Positions 1 through 6,583 of a DNA stretch of 7,889 bases are shown here, in pieces. The stretch is from Mageeibacillus sp. UBA5747 (GTDB lineage Bacteria > Bacillota > Clostridia > Saccharofermentanales > UBA5734). The DNA lies in NCBI GenBank assembly GCA_002419145.1, contig DIFN01000023.1, positions 1-7,889 on the forward strand. The letters are read 5' to 3'. Every line of letters begins with the position of its first letter. Position 1 is the stretch's first letter. The position numbers were made by a program, and so were the translations under genes. Under the pieces are notes generated by a model. It saw only the letters and a list, made by a program, of their open reading frames with translations, was not told the DNA's origin and ran no database searches.

Positions 1-366
1 TTCAATCACACGGCAGGCCGTTTCATCGCCATGGCCGGTCAGGAAGTCTACAAATTCGCGGTCCGGTCGATGTCAGATTCTATCATCCAGGCCGCTGAAA
101 AAGCCAACATTTCGTTGGATGAACTGCATTACATCGTGCCTCACCAGGCTAATTCGCGCATCGTTGAAGCGGCGACCCGGCGCATGAAAGTGGACCCAGC
201 GATTATGATCCAGCGCATGCAGGACTTTGGCAATACCTCGTCAGCCAGCATTCCGATCTGCCTGGATGAAATGATCCGCGACGGCAAGCTCAAGCGCGGC
301 GACAAGGTCGCGATCTGCGGCTTTGGCGGAGGACTGACGTACGGGGCAGCCATTTTTGTCTATTGA
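1..366 (+). CDS. fabH: 3-oxoacyl-ACP synthase III (KAS III), C-terminal part, 5' end outside window
   Basis: FabH starts fatty-acid chains in the cytoplasm by condensing an acyl-CoA primer with malonyl-ACP. The window opens inside the gene, in frame from base 1, and 121 residues remain before the TGA. That is roughly the last third of a protein usually near 320 residues. Two members of the Cys-His-Asn triad are visible: His48 of the fragment in VPHQANSRI (bases 142-144) and Asn78 in GNTSSASIP (bases 232-234). Their spacing of 30 residues equals that of His244 and Asn274 in E. coli FabH. The nucleophilic Cys would lie upstream of the window. The C-terminal GFGGGLTYG segment is also typical. 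An ATG at position 31 is internal, because the homologous frame continues upstream of it. fabG follows after 60 bases. The assignment to the FabH family is firm; the primer preference cannot be read from this part. Confidence 0.96.
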   Translation, partial: FNHTAGRFIAMAGQEVYKFAVRSMSDSIIQAAEKANISLDELHYIVPHQANSRIVEAATRRMKVDPAIMIQRMQDFGNTSSASIPICLDEMIRDGKLKRGDKVAICGFGGGLTYGAAIFVY

Positions 367-386
367 TCTGTGCTTAGAACCATTGC

Positions 387-402
387 GTGCAGTTGACTGC
401 AC
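387..402. promoter_or_regulatory. 16-bp perfect palindrome upstream of fabG, possible operator or hairpin
   Basis: GTGCAGTTGACTGCAC reads as two 7-base arms around a 2-base centre. As RNA it could form a 6-bp stem with a 4-base TTGA loop. It lies 6 bases before the fabG ribosome binding site, in a 60-bp spacer that is long for this operon. It is not followed by a T-run that would suggest an intrinsic terminator. It does not resemble the FapR or FabT operators as I remember them. The palindrome is seen directly; any role as a repressor site or translational hairpin is inference. Confidence 0.4.
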
Positions 403-408
403 CTTTCC

Positions 409-414
409 AGGAGG
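409..414 (+). promoter_or_regulatory. Ribosome binding site of fabG
   Basis: AGGAGG sits 12 bases before the ATG at 427, a slightly long spacing. It matters because the FabG N-terminus is a few residues shorter than usual. The same frame has a stop at 394-396 and no ATG, GTG or TTG between that stop and 427, so the start is well determined. Confidence 0.75.
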
Positions 415-426
415 ACCTCGGAGACT

Positions 427-1155
427 ATGAGTGTTTTGATAACGGGCGGCTCACGCGGCATCGGCGCCGCGATTGCCCGCGAATTTGCCCAGAGGGGTCA
501 GGATGTTGCGATTTCCTATCTGGGATCGACTGAAAAGGCCCAGGCTGTCGTTGCGGAGTGTGAGCAGATGGGGGTCAGGGCGGTGGCCATCCAGGCTGAT
601 GTCAGCCGTGAAGATGACTGCAAGCGTCTGCTGGCTGAGGCCAAGGCCGCGCTCGGTCCAGTTGCGGTTCTGGTCAACAATGCCGGCCAGACCAGAGATG
701 GCCTGGCCATGCGCATGTCGCTCGAACAATGGGACCAGATCATCACAACCAATCTGACGGGTACATTCCTGATGTGCCGGGCGATCTTGCCTGACCTTTT
801 GAAGGCTCGCGCTGGGAGGATCATCAATTTGACCTCGGTGGCTGGCCTGTATGGCAATGCCGGGCAGGCCAACTACTCAGCAGCCAAGGCAGGCGTGATC
901 GGCCTGACCCAGACTCTGGCCAAAGAGGTCGGTAGCCGCGGCATCACCGTTAATGCGATCGCCCCTGGTTTCATTGAGACGGACATGACCGCCAATCTGT
1001 CAGATGCGCTCAAGGAAGGCGCCCGCGAACGAATCGTCCTTGGCCGATTTGGCAAAGCAGAAGAGATCGCCGGAGTGGTCAGTTTCCTGGCCTCCGATGC
1101 AGCGGCTTACATCACCGGGCAGGTTATCGAAGTATCCGGTGGTCTTCGTTTATAA
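427..1155 (+). CDS. fabG: 3-oxoacyl-ACP reductase
   Basis: FabG uses NADPH to reduce 3-ketoacyl-ACP to 3-hydroxyacyl-ACP, the first reductive step of each elongation cycle, in the cytoplasm. The 242-residue product is a classical short-chain dehydrogenase with a Rossmann fold. The nucleotide-binding motif TGGSRGIG is at residues 6-13 and NNAG at 84-87. The catalytic tetrad is Asn109, Ser137, Tyr150 and Lys154, the last two in YSAAK, almost exactly the E. coli FabG numbering. The C-terminal end (TGQVIEVSGGL) is typical of the family. The N-terminus starts very close to the glycine motif and lacks the usual short leader of about six residues, but no upstream start exists in frame. Other short-chain dehydrogenases share these motifs; the position between fabH and fabF makes FabG the clear choice. 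The stop codon overlaps a TATAAT hexamer. Confidence 0.96.
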   Translation: MSVLITGGSRGIGAAIAREFAQRGQDVAISYLGSTEKAQAVVAECEQMGVRAVAIQADVSREDDCKRLLAEAKAALGPVAVLVNNAGQTRDGLAMRMSLEQWDQIITTNLTGTFLMCRAILPDLLKARAGRIINLTSVAGLYGNAGQANYSAAKAGVIGLTQTLAKEVGSRGITVNAIAPGFIETDMTANLSDALKEGARERIVLGRFGKAEEIAGVVSFLASDAAAYITGQVIEVSGGLRL

Positions 1156-1156
1156 T
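1151..1156 (+). promoter_or_regulatory. TATAAT hexamer at the fabG stop, weak candidate -10 box
   Basis: A perfect sigma-70/sigma-A -10 consensus lies across the fabG stop codon, 58 bases before the fabF ATG. No convincing -35 box is found 16 to 18 bases upstream (the 17-bp position reads CGAAGT), and there is no extended -10 TG. It could be an internal promoter for the fabF-to-accDA part of the operon, or chance arising from the codons for Leu-stop. Confidence 0.22.
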
Positions 1157-1168
1157 ACAAATCATGAT

Positions 1169-1198
1169 CAACAAGATTGTACCCAACAAGATCGTACC
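1169..1198. repeat. 15-bp tandem duplication in the fabG-fabF spacer
   Basis: Two adjacent copies, CAACAAGATTGTACC (1169-1183) and CAACAAGATCGTACC (1184-1198), differ at one base (T1178 versus C1193). They fill most of the spacer and end just before the fabF ribosome binding site. A perfect 8-bp palindrome, ATCATGAT, precedes them at 1161-1168. The repeat may be a slippage product or a pair of protein-binding sites; nothing in the sequence decides which. Confidence 0.7.
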
Positions 1199-1201
1199 CA
1201 G

Positions 1202-1206
1202 GGAGG
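1202..1206 (+). promoter_or_regulatory. Ribosome binding site of fabF
   Basis: GGAGG is followed by 7 bases and then the ATG at 1214. This fixes the fabF start even though the reading frame stays open upstream, through the spacer and into the end of fabG. Confidence 0.85.
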
Positions 1207-1213
1207 AATCCAA

Positions 1214-2473
1214 ATGAGCACAGGAATCATGCAGGGCCGCCGTGTCGTCATCACGGGCACAGGAGTCGTTTCGCCCGTCGGGCTGAATACCAAAACTTTT
1301 TGGAATGCACTGGTTCAAGGCCAGTCCGGTATTGCACCTTTAGAAAACATCGACCTCAACGGCCAGGAAGTCTCAGTCGGTGCCCAAGTCAAAGGATTTG
1401 ACCCTTTGCGATACATGGACCGCAAAGAAGCACGCCGGATGGACCATTTCACCCAGTTTGCGCTGGCCGCGGCTGATGAGGCGATGAAAATGAGCGGTCT
1501 CGATATCCAGGCGATGGATCCATACCGGGTGGGTACGATTGTCGGCAGTGGTGTTGGTGGTCTGGAAACACTGGAAACCGAATACGCCAAGCTCTATTCC
1601 GGTGGCGCCGCAAGAATATCGCCGCTTTTCATTCCCATGATGATTTCGAATATGGCTGCCGGTAAAATCTCCATGATCTATGGGGCCAAGGGGGCGAATT
1701 TCTCAGTTGTGACTGCTTGCGCAACAGCGACCCACGCGATTGGTGAAGCTTTCCGTTCCATCAAGTATGGCCACCTCGATGCCTGCATCGCCGGTGGGGC
1801 AGAGGCTCCGATCACGCGGATTGCCCTGGCCGGTTTCAATAATATGACGGCCCTGACCAAGGAAAAGGACCCTAGTCAGGCTTCGGTGCCCTTTGACGCC
1901 CGCCGCAGTGGCTTTGTCATCGGTGAAGGTGGCGCGGTCGTGATCTTGGAAAGCCTCGAGACGGCCCAGGCGCGCGGAGCCAACATCATCGCCGAACTGG
2001 TCGGCTATGGTGCGACGGCAGATGCCTATCACATCACCAGCCCGGATCCGGAGGGTGAAGGTGCCGCAATGTCGATGAAGCTTGCGATGCAAGAAGCTGG
2101 CATCGAACCGGCAATGGTGGATTACATCAATGCCCACGGCACCAGCACGCCCTTGAATGACAAATATGAGACCATCGCCATCAAGAAAGCCATGGGTGAT
2201 GCTGCCAGGACTGTCGCGATCAGCTCGACCAAATCAATGACCGGCCATTTGCTCGGTGCGGCTGGCGCTGTCGAGGCGATCGCATCGGCTCTTGCGACTC
2301 GCGATGATATCATCCCACCGACCATTGGCTACCGTGAACCCGATCCGGACTGCGACCTCGACTATGTACCCAACCAGGCCAGGAAAGCGACCGTCCGCTA
2401 TGTCCTGAGCAATTCACTTGGGTTTGGCGGCCATAATGGCACTCTGTGCATCAAGAAATGGGAGGGACAGTGA
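1214..2473 (+). CDS. fabF: 3-oxoacyl-ACP synthase II (KAS II)
   Basis: FabF elongates acyl-ACP chains by decarboxylative condensation with malonyl-ACP in the cytoplasm. The protein is 419 residues, close to the usual 410-415. The N-terminal RRVVITGTGVVSPVG segment is characteristic. The nucleophile Cys169 lies in VVTACATATHAIG. The two catalytic histidines are His308 (NAHGTSTPLND) and His345 (STKSMTGHLLGAAG), with the conserved Lys340 in the second motif. The gating Phe404 is in GFGGHN near the C-terminus. A His-His triad marks the FabF/FabB class rather than FabH. FabF is preferred over FabB because of the Clostridia-like gene order and the similar length and numbering to E. coli FabF (Cys163, His303, His340). 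The start at 1214 is set by a strong ribosome binding site. The gene ends one base before the accB ATG. Confidence 0.97.
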   Translation: MSTGIMQGRRVVITGTGVVSPVGLNTKTFWNALVQGQSGIAPLENIDLNGQEVSVGAQVKGFDPLRYMDRKEARRMDHFTQFALAAADEAMKMSGLDIQAMDPYRVGTIVGSGVGGLETLETEYAKLYSGGAARISPLFIPMMISNMAAGKISMIYGAKGANFSVVTACATATHAIGEAFRSIKYGHLDACIAGGAEAPITRIALAGFNNMTALTKEKDPSQASVPFDARRSGFVIGEGGAVVILESLETAQARGANIIAELVGYGATADAYHITSPDPEGEGAAMSMKLAMQEAGIEPAMVDYINAHGTSTPLNDKYETIAIKKAMGDAARTVAISSTKSMTGHLLGAAGAVEAIASALATRDDIIPPTIGYREPDPDCDLDYVPNQARKATVRYVLSNSLGFGGHNGTLCIKKWEGQ

Positions 2474-2474
2474 G

Positions 2475-2975
2475 ATGAATGTCTCAGACATCCGCAAATT
2501 GATGGAATCCATGGCCCAGACCGGCCTGACCGAATTCGAATGGTCTACCGAAACTGAAAAAATCCGTCTGGAACGCAAGCCAGCCCTCGCTCCCATCGTG
2601 GGCGAGACTCCTGGAGATACTTCGACCCTGCTCCAGGCTCTGAGCCATCTGAGCAGCCTGAATGCCGCGGCATCAGCCCCTGATTCTGCCGCTCCTGCTG
2701 CTCCAGCTGAAGAAGCAACCCCTGCTGAGCCTGCAGGCCAGCTGGTCACCAGCCCGGTGGTCGGCATCTACTATGCAGCTCCGTCCCCGGATAGTGATCC
2801 TTTCATCAGAATCGGCTCGACGGTGGAGAAGGGCGCCCCTCTGTGCATTATTGAAGCAATGAAACTGATGAACGAGGTCACCAGTCCCTGGTCAGGTGTG
2901 GTTCTTGAGATCCTGGCCGAAAATGGCCAGCGGGTCGAATATGGCCAGCCGCTGTTCCGGATTGGAGGCATTTAA
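2475..2975 (+). CDS. accB: Biotin carboxyl carrier protein of acetyl-CoA carboxylase (BCCP)
   Basis: AccB carries biotin between the carboxylase AccC and the carboxyltransferase AccDA. The 166-residue product has the usual three parts. A helical N-terminus (about 1-35, starting NVSDIRKLMESM) is followed by a flexible Ala/Pro/Ser-rich linker (about 36-90, densest at 66-88). The biotinyl domain covers about 91-166. The biotin-accepting lysine is Lys130 in EAMKLMNEV. The thumb loop that is special to acetyl-CoA carboxylase carriers is present (APSPDSDPF, about 102-110), which separates it from carrier domains of other biotin enzymes. GGAGGG at 2461-2466 lies inside the end of fabF, 8 bases before the ATG, and the fabF stop is one base from the start. 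The two genes are therefore probably translationally coupled. A biotin protein ligase encoded elsewhere must modify it. Confidence 0.97.
   Translation: MNVSDIRKLMESMAQTGLTEFEWSTETEKIRLERKPALAPIVGETPGDTSTLLQALSHLSSLNAAASAPDSAAPAAPAEEATPAEPAGQLVTSPVVGIYYAAPSPDSDPFIRIGSTVEKGAPLCIIEAMKLMNEVTSPWSGVVLEILAENGQRVEYGQPLFRIGGI
2964..2968 (+). promoter_or_regulatory. Ribosome binding site of fabZ
   Basis: GGAGG within the last codons of accB is 10 bases from the ATG at 2979 and 16 bases from a second in-frame ATG at 2985. The spacing favours 2979, which adds two residues to FabZ. Confidence 0.7.
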
Positions 2976-2978
2976 GCC

Positions 2979-3404
2979 ATGCTGATGAATCAGGAAGAAA
3001 TCAAACAGATCATCCCGCACCGAGAACCCTTCATCCTGGTCGATGAGGTTGAGAGCATGGAAGGGGAAACGATTGTCGCCTACAAGAATGTGACCGGGGC
3101 GGAAGATTTCTTCCGTGGTCATTTCCCACATTATCCGGTCATGCCGGGCGTCCTGATTGTCGAGGCTCTGGCTCAGGCTGGGGCGATCAGCATCCTCTCC
3201 AAAGAAAAATTCCGGGGCAAGATCGCCTTTTTCGGTGGCATCGACAAGGTCCGTTTCAAACGCCAGGTGGTGCCAGGTGACCGGCTGCGCCTCGAGGTTA
3301 CCTTGACCCGGATGCGCGGCAATGTCGGTTTTGCCACTGGCAAAGCCACCGTCGGCGATGAATTGGCCGTTTCGGCCGACATCATCTGCGTGATCGGAGG
3401 CTGA
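2979..3404 (+). CDS. fabZ: 3-hydroxyacyl-ACP dehydratase
   Basis: FabZ removes water from 3-hydroxyacyl-ACP to give trans-2-enoyl-ACP, in the cytoplasm. The 141-residue product is a single hot-dog domain of normal length. The N-terminal IIPHREPFILVDEV is a FabZ signature. The active-site motif GHFPHYPVMPGVL followed by EALAQ carries the catalytic His48 and Glu62, 14 residues apart as in characterised FabZ proteins. Glutamate at that place points to FabZ rather than to the isomerising FabA, which has aspartate. The gene starts 3 bases after accB and ends 4 bases before accC. Placing fabZ between accB and accC is usual for Clostridia-type FASII operons. Without a FabA or FabN in view, the route to unsaturated fatty acids is not visible here. 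Confidence 0.97.
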   Translation: MLMNQEEIKQIIPHREPFILVDEVESMEGETIVAYKNVTGAEDFFRGHFPHYPVMPGVLIVEALAQAGAISILSKEKFRGKIAFFGGIDKVRFKRQVVPGDRLRLEVTLTRMRGNVGFATGKATVGDELAVSADIICVIGG

Positions 3405-3408
3405 TCCG

Positions 3409-4788
3409 ATGTTTAAGAAAATTCTGATTGCCAACCGCGGTGAAATCGCTGTCACGATCATCCGGGCTTGTCGCGAAATGGGCATCCAGTCGGTTGCGAT
3501 TTGCTCCGAAGCGGACAAGGATGCCTTGCACACGCAACTGGCTGACGAATGTCTGTGCATCGGTCCGGCGGCATCCAAGGACAGCTACCTCAATGCCCAG
3601 GCAATCCTGACTGCTGCCACCATCACCGGCAGCGATGCGATCCACCCCGGGTTCGGCTTCCTGTCGGAAAATGCCTCGTTTTCCCGCATGTGTGCCAAAA
3701 GTGGCATTAAGTTCATCGGCCCGTCCGATGTCGTGATCGAAAAAATGGGTGACAAGTCCACCGCCCGCCAGACAGCTGTCGAGGCTGGTGTCCCGGTCAT
3801 CCCGGGAACACATGGCATCGTGGCCAACGTCACGGATGCCTTGAAAGCGGCCAATGAGATCGGTTATCCGGTCATGATCAAAGCCTCTTCCGGTGGAGGC
3901 GGACGTGGCATGCGCATTGCCCTGAACCACGAAGACCTGCCAGGAGCTTTCCAGACCGCCCGGGCCGAAGCCATGGCCTGCTTTGGCGATGACCGCGTCT
4001 ACCTGGAACGTTTTGTCAAAGATCCACGCCACATCGAGATCCAGCTTCTGGCTGACGAGCATGGCCATGTGATTCATCTCGGCGAACGTGACTGCTCGAT
4101 CCAGCGTCGCAACCAGAAAATCCTTGAGGAGGCCACATCGCCTTTTGCCACGCCTGAACTGCGCCAGGCGATGGGCGAAGCTGCTGTCCGCCTGGCCCAG
4201 CATGTTGACTACACCGGCGTCGGAACGATTGAATTCCTCGTTGATACGGATCGCAATTTCTATTTTATGGAAATGAACACGCGGATCCAAGTTGAGCATC
4301 CCGTCACCGAGGCGGTCACCGGTCTCAACCTGATCCAGGAGCAGATCCGGTCCGCTGCCGGCGAGGTGCTCAAGCTGCGCCAGGAAGACATTTCGTTTAC
4401 TGGCCATGCGATCGAATGCCGGATCAATGCCGAAGATCCACATCACAATTTCCGTCCCAGCCCTGGCACGATCCAGAGCCTCCATGTCCCCGGTGGTGCT
4501 GGCGTGAGAGTCGACAGTGCCATTTACCAAGGGTATTCGATCCCACCCTATTATGATTCACTCCTGGCCAAGCTGATTGTCTATGCGCCCAGCCGGCCGC
4601 AGGCGATCGCTCGCATGCGCCGCGCTCTGATGGAATTCATGATTTCCGGAGTGGAAACCAATATTGATTTCCACCTGGCCATCCTGCGCGACCCGGATTT
4701 CATCGCCGGCACCTACAACATTGGCTATCTTGGCCAGAAGACTGAAACGCTCCTGGGTGAGCTCAACCATTATCGAAAGGAAGGCTAA
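3409..4788 (+). CDS. accC: Biotin carboxylase subunit of acetyl-CoA carboxylase
   Basis: AccC uses ATP and bicarbonate to carboxylate the biotin of AccB. The protein is 459 residues, normal for the family (E. coli about 449). The N-terminal domain starts KILIANRGEIAVTIIRACRE. The ATP-grasp domain has Lys116 (GDKSTA), Lys158 (MIKAS), the Gly-rich loop GGGGRGM at 162-168, His208 and Lys237. The metal and bicarbonate sites are in MEMNTRIQVEHP, with Glu288, Asn290, Arg292, Gln294 and Glu296 matching E. coli numbering exactly. Arg338 in CRINAED is the conserved biotin-site arginine. One position differs from E. coli: RRHQK reads RRNQK, with Asn235 in place of His236. CGGAGG at 3395-3400, inside fabZ, is 8 bases from the ATG. 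A long pyruvate or propionyl-CoA carboxylase is excluded because there is no carboxyltransferase or carrier domain in the same protein. Confidence 0.97.
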   Translation: MFKKILIANRGEIAVTIIRACREMGIQSVAICSEADKDALHTQLADECLCIGPAASKDSYLNAQAILTAATITGSDAIHPGFGFLSENASFSRMCAKSGIKFIGPSDVVIEKMGDKSTARQTAVEAGVPVIPGTHGIVANVTDALKAANEIGYPVMIKASSGGGGRGMRIALNHEDLPGAFQTARAEAMACFGDDRVYLERFVKDPRHIEIQLLADEHGHVIHLGERDCSIQRRNQKILEEATSPFATPELRQAMGEAAVRLAQHVDYTGVGTIEFLVDTDRNFYFMEMNTRIQVEHPVTEAVTGLNLIQEQIRSAAGEVLKLRQEDISFTGHAIECRINAEDPHHNFRPSPGTIQSLHVPGGAGVRVDSAIYQGYSIPPYYDSLLAKLIVYAPSRPQAIARMRRALMEFMISGVETNIDFHLAILRDPDFIAGTYNIGYLGQKTETLLGELNHYRKEG

Positions 4789-4791
4789 CCG

Positions 4792-6579
4792 ATGGCCGTT
4801 GACGTGCTCAAACAGATGCGCGAGCGTCTCGCGCAGGAAACTTTGCGCCGGCAGGCCCTGGAGGCCACGCCGGAGATGCAGGCCACCGCAGACAGCAAGG
4901 CCAAGGTCTACGCCTACACCAAGCCGATCCCGGATGACTTGTGGATCAAATGTCCGACCTGCAATGGCGTCATGTTCCGTGATGATTTTGAAAAAAACCT
5001 CCAGGTCTGTACGATCTGCGGCCATCATTACCGTCTTGACAGCCGCCAGCGCCTCGCGCAGATCGTCGATGAAGGTTCTTTTGTCGAGTTTGATCCCACG
5101 ATGGAGAGCCGAAACCCGATTGAGTTCAAAGGCTACCCGGAGAAACTGAAAAAACTCCAGGCAGAGACCGGCTTGCGCGATGCAGTCATCACTGGCCGCG
5201 GCAAGATCCATGGCCAGGACTGCCTGGTTGCGATCATGGACAGCCGGTTCATGATGGGCTCGATGGGCTCGGTTGTTGGCGAGAAGATTACCCGCCTCTT
5301 TGAGCGTGGCCTCGAGCTGCGCCTGCCAGTCGTGACGTTTTCAGTCTCGGGTGGAGCGCGTATGCAAGAAGGGATCGTCTCTTTGATGCAGATGGCCAAG
5401 ACCTCCGCTGCGGTTGGCCGTTTCCAGGCGGCTGGCCTTTTGTACATTTCGGTTATGACCGACCCGACCACCGGAGGGGTTACGGCCAGCTTTGCCAGCC
5501 TGGGCGACATCATCCTCTCAGAGCCAGGCACCCTGATTGGCTTTGCCGGCCGCCGGGTCATCGAAGGCACGATTGCCGAAGCACTGCCGGATACCTTCCA
5601 GCGCGCTGAGTTTCTGCTCGAACACGGCTTTCTCGACCTGATCGTGCCGCGCAACCAGATGAAGGAGACTCTGGCCACGCTTCTGGCCTTCCATGCCCCG
5701 GATGCGGCCGAAGGTTCGTTTGAAAACCTGGAAAAGGCGCGCCTGGAGTGGGAAAGTGGCCTGCGCGAACGCGTGGCCAGCACCTTGCCCGGTTCGGCCC
5801 GCCTTGATATCATCCGCCAGAAAAACCGCCCGGTCATCACCGACTACTTGCCGCTGGTCTTTGACCTGACGCTCGAGTTGCACGGCGATCGCTGCTTCAA
5901 GGACGACACCGCCCTCTGGTGCGGCCTGGCCAGTCTTTCCGGCCAGCCGGTTACGGTTGTTGGCCACCGCAAAGGCCGCACCCTGGACGAAAACACCAAA
6001 GCCAATTTCGGCATGCCCCATCCGGAAGGCTACCGTAAGGCGCTGCGCTTGATGAAGCAGGCGGAAAAGTTCAAGCGCCCGATCATCTGCCTGATCGACA
6101 CGTCCGGTGCCTACTGCGGCGTCGGGGCCGAAGAACGCGGCCAGGGCGAGGCGATTGCCCGCAATCTGCTGGAAATGTCCCAGCTCAGGGTGCCGGTAAT
6201 TTGTGTGGTCATGGGTGAAGGTGGCAGTGGTGGTGCGCTGGCGATCGGGGTCGGCAATGAGCTGGCGATGTTATCGAACACGCTGTATTCGGTCATTTCG
6301 CCGCGCGGCTTTGCTTCGCTGCTCTGGAAAGATCCGACCCGCGAACGCGAAGCGGCCGATTCGATCAAGATCACAGCCGAGGACCTGACTGCGCTGGGAA
6401 TTTGCGATGCGATCATCGAAGAACCCGGCGACGGCGCCCATACCAATTTGTCCCAGACAGCGGTCAATCTGCGCAACTATCTGGCCGCAGCGCTGGCTCG
6501 CCAGTTGATCAAAGATGAAGGACAGCTACAAGATGAACGCTATGGCAAATTCCGCTGCATTGGCAGCTTCAGTGAGTGA
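4792..6579 (+). CDS. accDA: Acetyl-CoA carboxylase carboxyltransferase, fused beta and alpha subunits (AccD-AccA)
   Basis: This enzyme moves the carboxyl group from carboxybiotin on AccB to acetyl-CoA, making malonyl-CoA. One uninterrupted frame of 595 residues holds both subunits that are separate in E. coli. The beta (AccD) half has a zinc finger, CPTC at 54-57 and CTIC at 73-76, then the crotonase-like core with SGGARMQEG at 186-194 and GRRVIEGT at 253-260, ending near residue 300. A charged linker (about 301-335) leads to the alpha (AccA) half. That half has ELHGDR at 362-367, GHRKGR at 391-396, NFGMPHPEGYRKALRLM at 405-421, GVGAEERGQGEAIARNL at 443-459 and GEGGSGGALAIGVG at 475-488. The alpha half lacks most of the helical N-terminal extension of E. 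coli AccA. A helix-prone, charged stretch of about 40 residues precedes the zinc finger. AAAGGAAGG at 4776-4784 is 7 bases from the ATG, and accC ends 3 bases before it. The C-terminus (DERYGKFRCIG) looks like a natural AccA end. Confidence 0.95.
   Translation: MAVDVLKQMRERLAQETLRRQALEATPEMQATADSKAKVYAYTKPIPDDLWIKCPTCNGVMFRDDFEKNLQVCTICGHHYRLDSRQRLAQIVDEGSFVEFDPTMESRNPIEFKGYPEKLKKLQAETGLRDAVITGRGKIHGQDCLVAIMDSRFMMGSMGSVVGEKITRLFERGLELRLPVVTFSVSGGARMQEGIVSLMQMAKTSAAVGRFQAAGLLYISVMTDPTTGGVTASFASLGDIILSEPGTLIGFAGRRVIEGTIAEALPDTFQRAEFLLEHGFLDLIVPRNQMKETLATLLAFHAPDAAEGSFENLEKARLEWESGLRERVASTLPGSARLDIIRQKNRPVITDYLPLVFDLTLELHGDRCFKDDTALWCGLASLSGQPVTVVGHRKGRTLDENTKANFGMPHPEGYRKALRLMKQAEKFKRPIICLIDTSGAYCGVGAEERGQGEAIARNLLEMSQLRVPVICVVMGEGGSGGALAIGVGNELAMLSNTLYSVISPRGFASLLWKDPTREREAADSIKITAEDLTALGICDAIIEEPGDGAHTNLSQTAVNLRNYLAAALARQLIKDEGQLQDERYGKFRCIGSFSE
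6517..6522 (+). promoter_or_regulatory. Possible ribosome binding site for an upstream start of the aminopeptidase
   Basis: GAAGGA lies inside the 3' end of accDA, 10 bases before an in-frame ATG at 6533. If used, the peptidase gains 17 residues (about MNAMANSAALAASVSDN) and its gene overlaps accDA by 47 bases. The added residues are Ala/Ser-rich and do not resemble the family N-terminus, so this start is possible but not preferred. Confidence 0.35.
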
Positions 6580-6583
6580 CAAC

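Noticed and set aside
31..366. A complete small gene starting at the ATG at 31
   Set aside because: The frame continues upstream to the window edge with FabH-like sequence, so this ATG is internal to fabH.
387..408. Intrinsic terminator after fabH
   Set aside because: The 6-bp stem is followed only by CTTTCC, not a run of T, and fabG clearly belongs to the same operon.
393..421. Promoter with TTGACT as -35 box before fabG
   Set aside because: The hexamer is part of the palindrome, and no -10-like sequence follows at 16 to 18 bases (the 17-bp position reads CCTCGG).
1004..1213. N-terminal extension of FabF into the end of fabG
   Set aside because: The frame is open, but the ATG at 1214 has a strong ribosome binding site and gives a normal FabF N-terminus; the extra residues would be read from the repeat and from fabG in the wrong frame.
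2892..3578. Minus-strand open frame of 228 codons opposite accB, fabZ and accC
   Set aside because: It spans three well-supported plus-strand genes, shows no recognisable domain, and is a compositional shadow.
3382..4530. Minus-strand open frame of 382 codons opposite accC
   Set aside because: It lies wholly antisense to a gene with complete catalytic motifs, its translation resembles no family I know, and it is explained by the codon bias of accC keeping stops out of the opposite frame.
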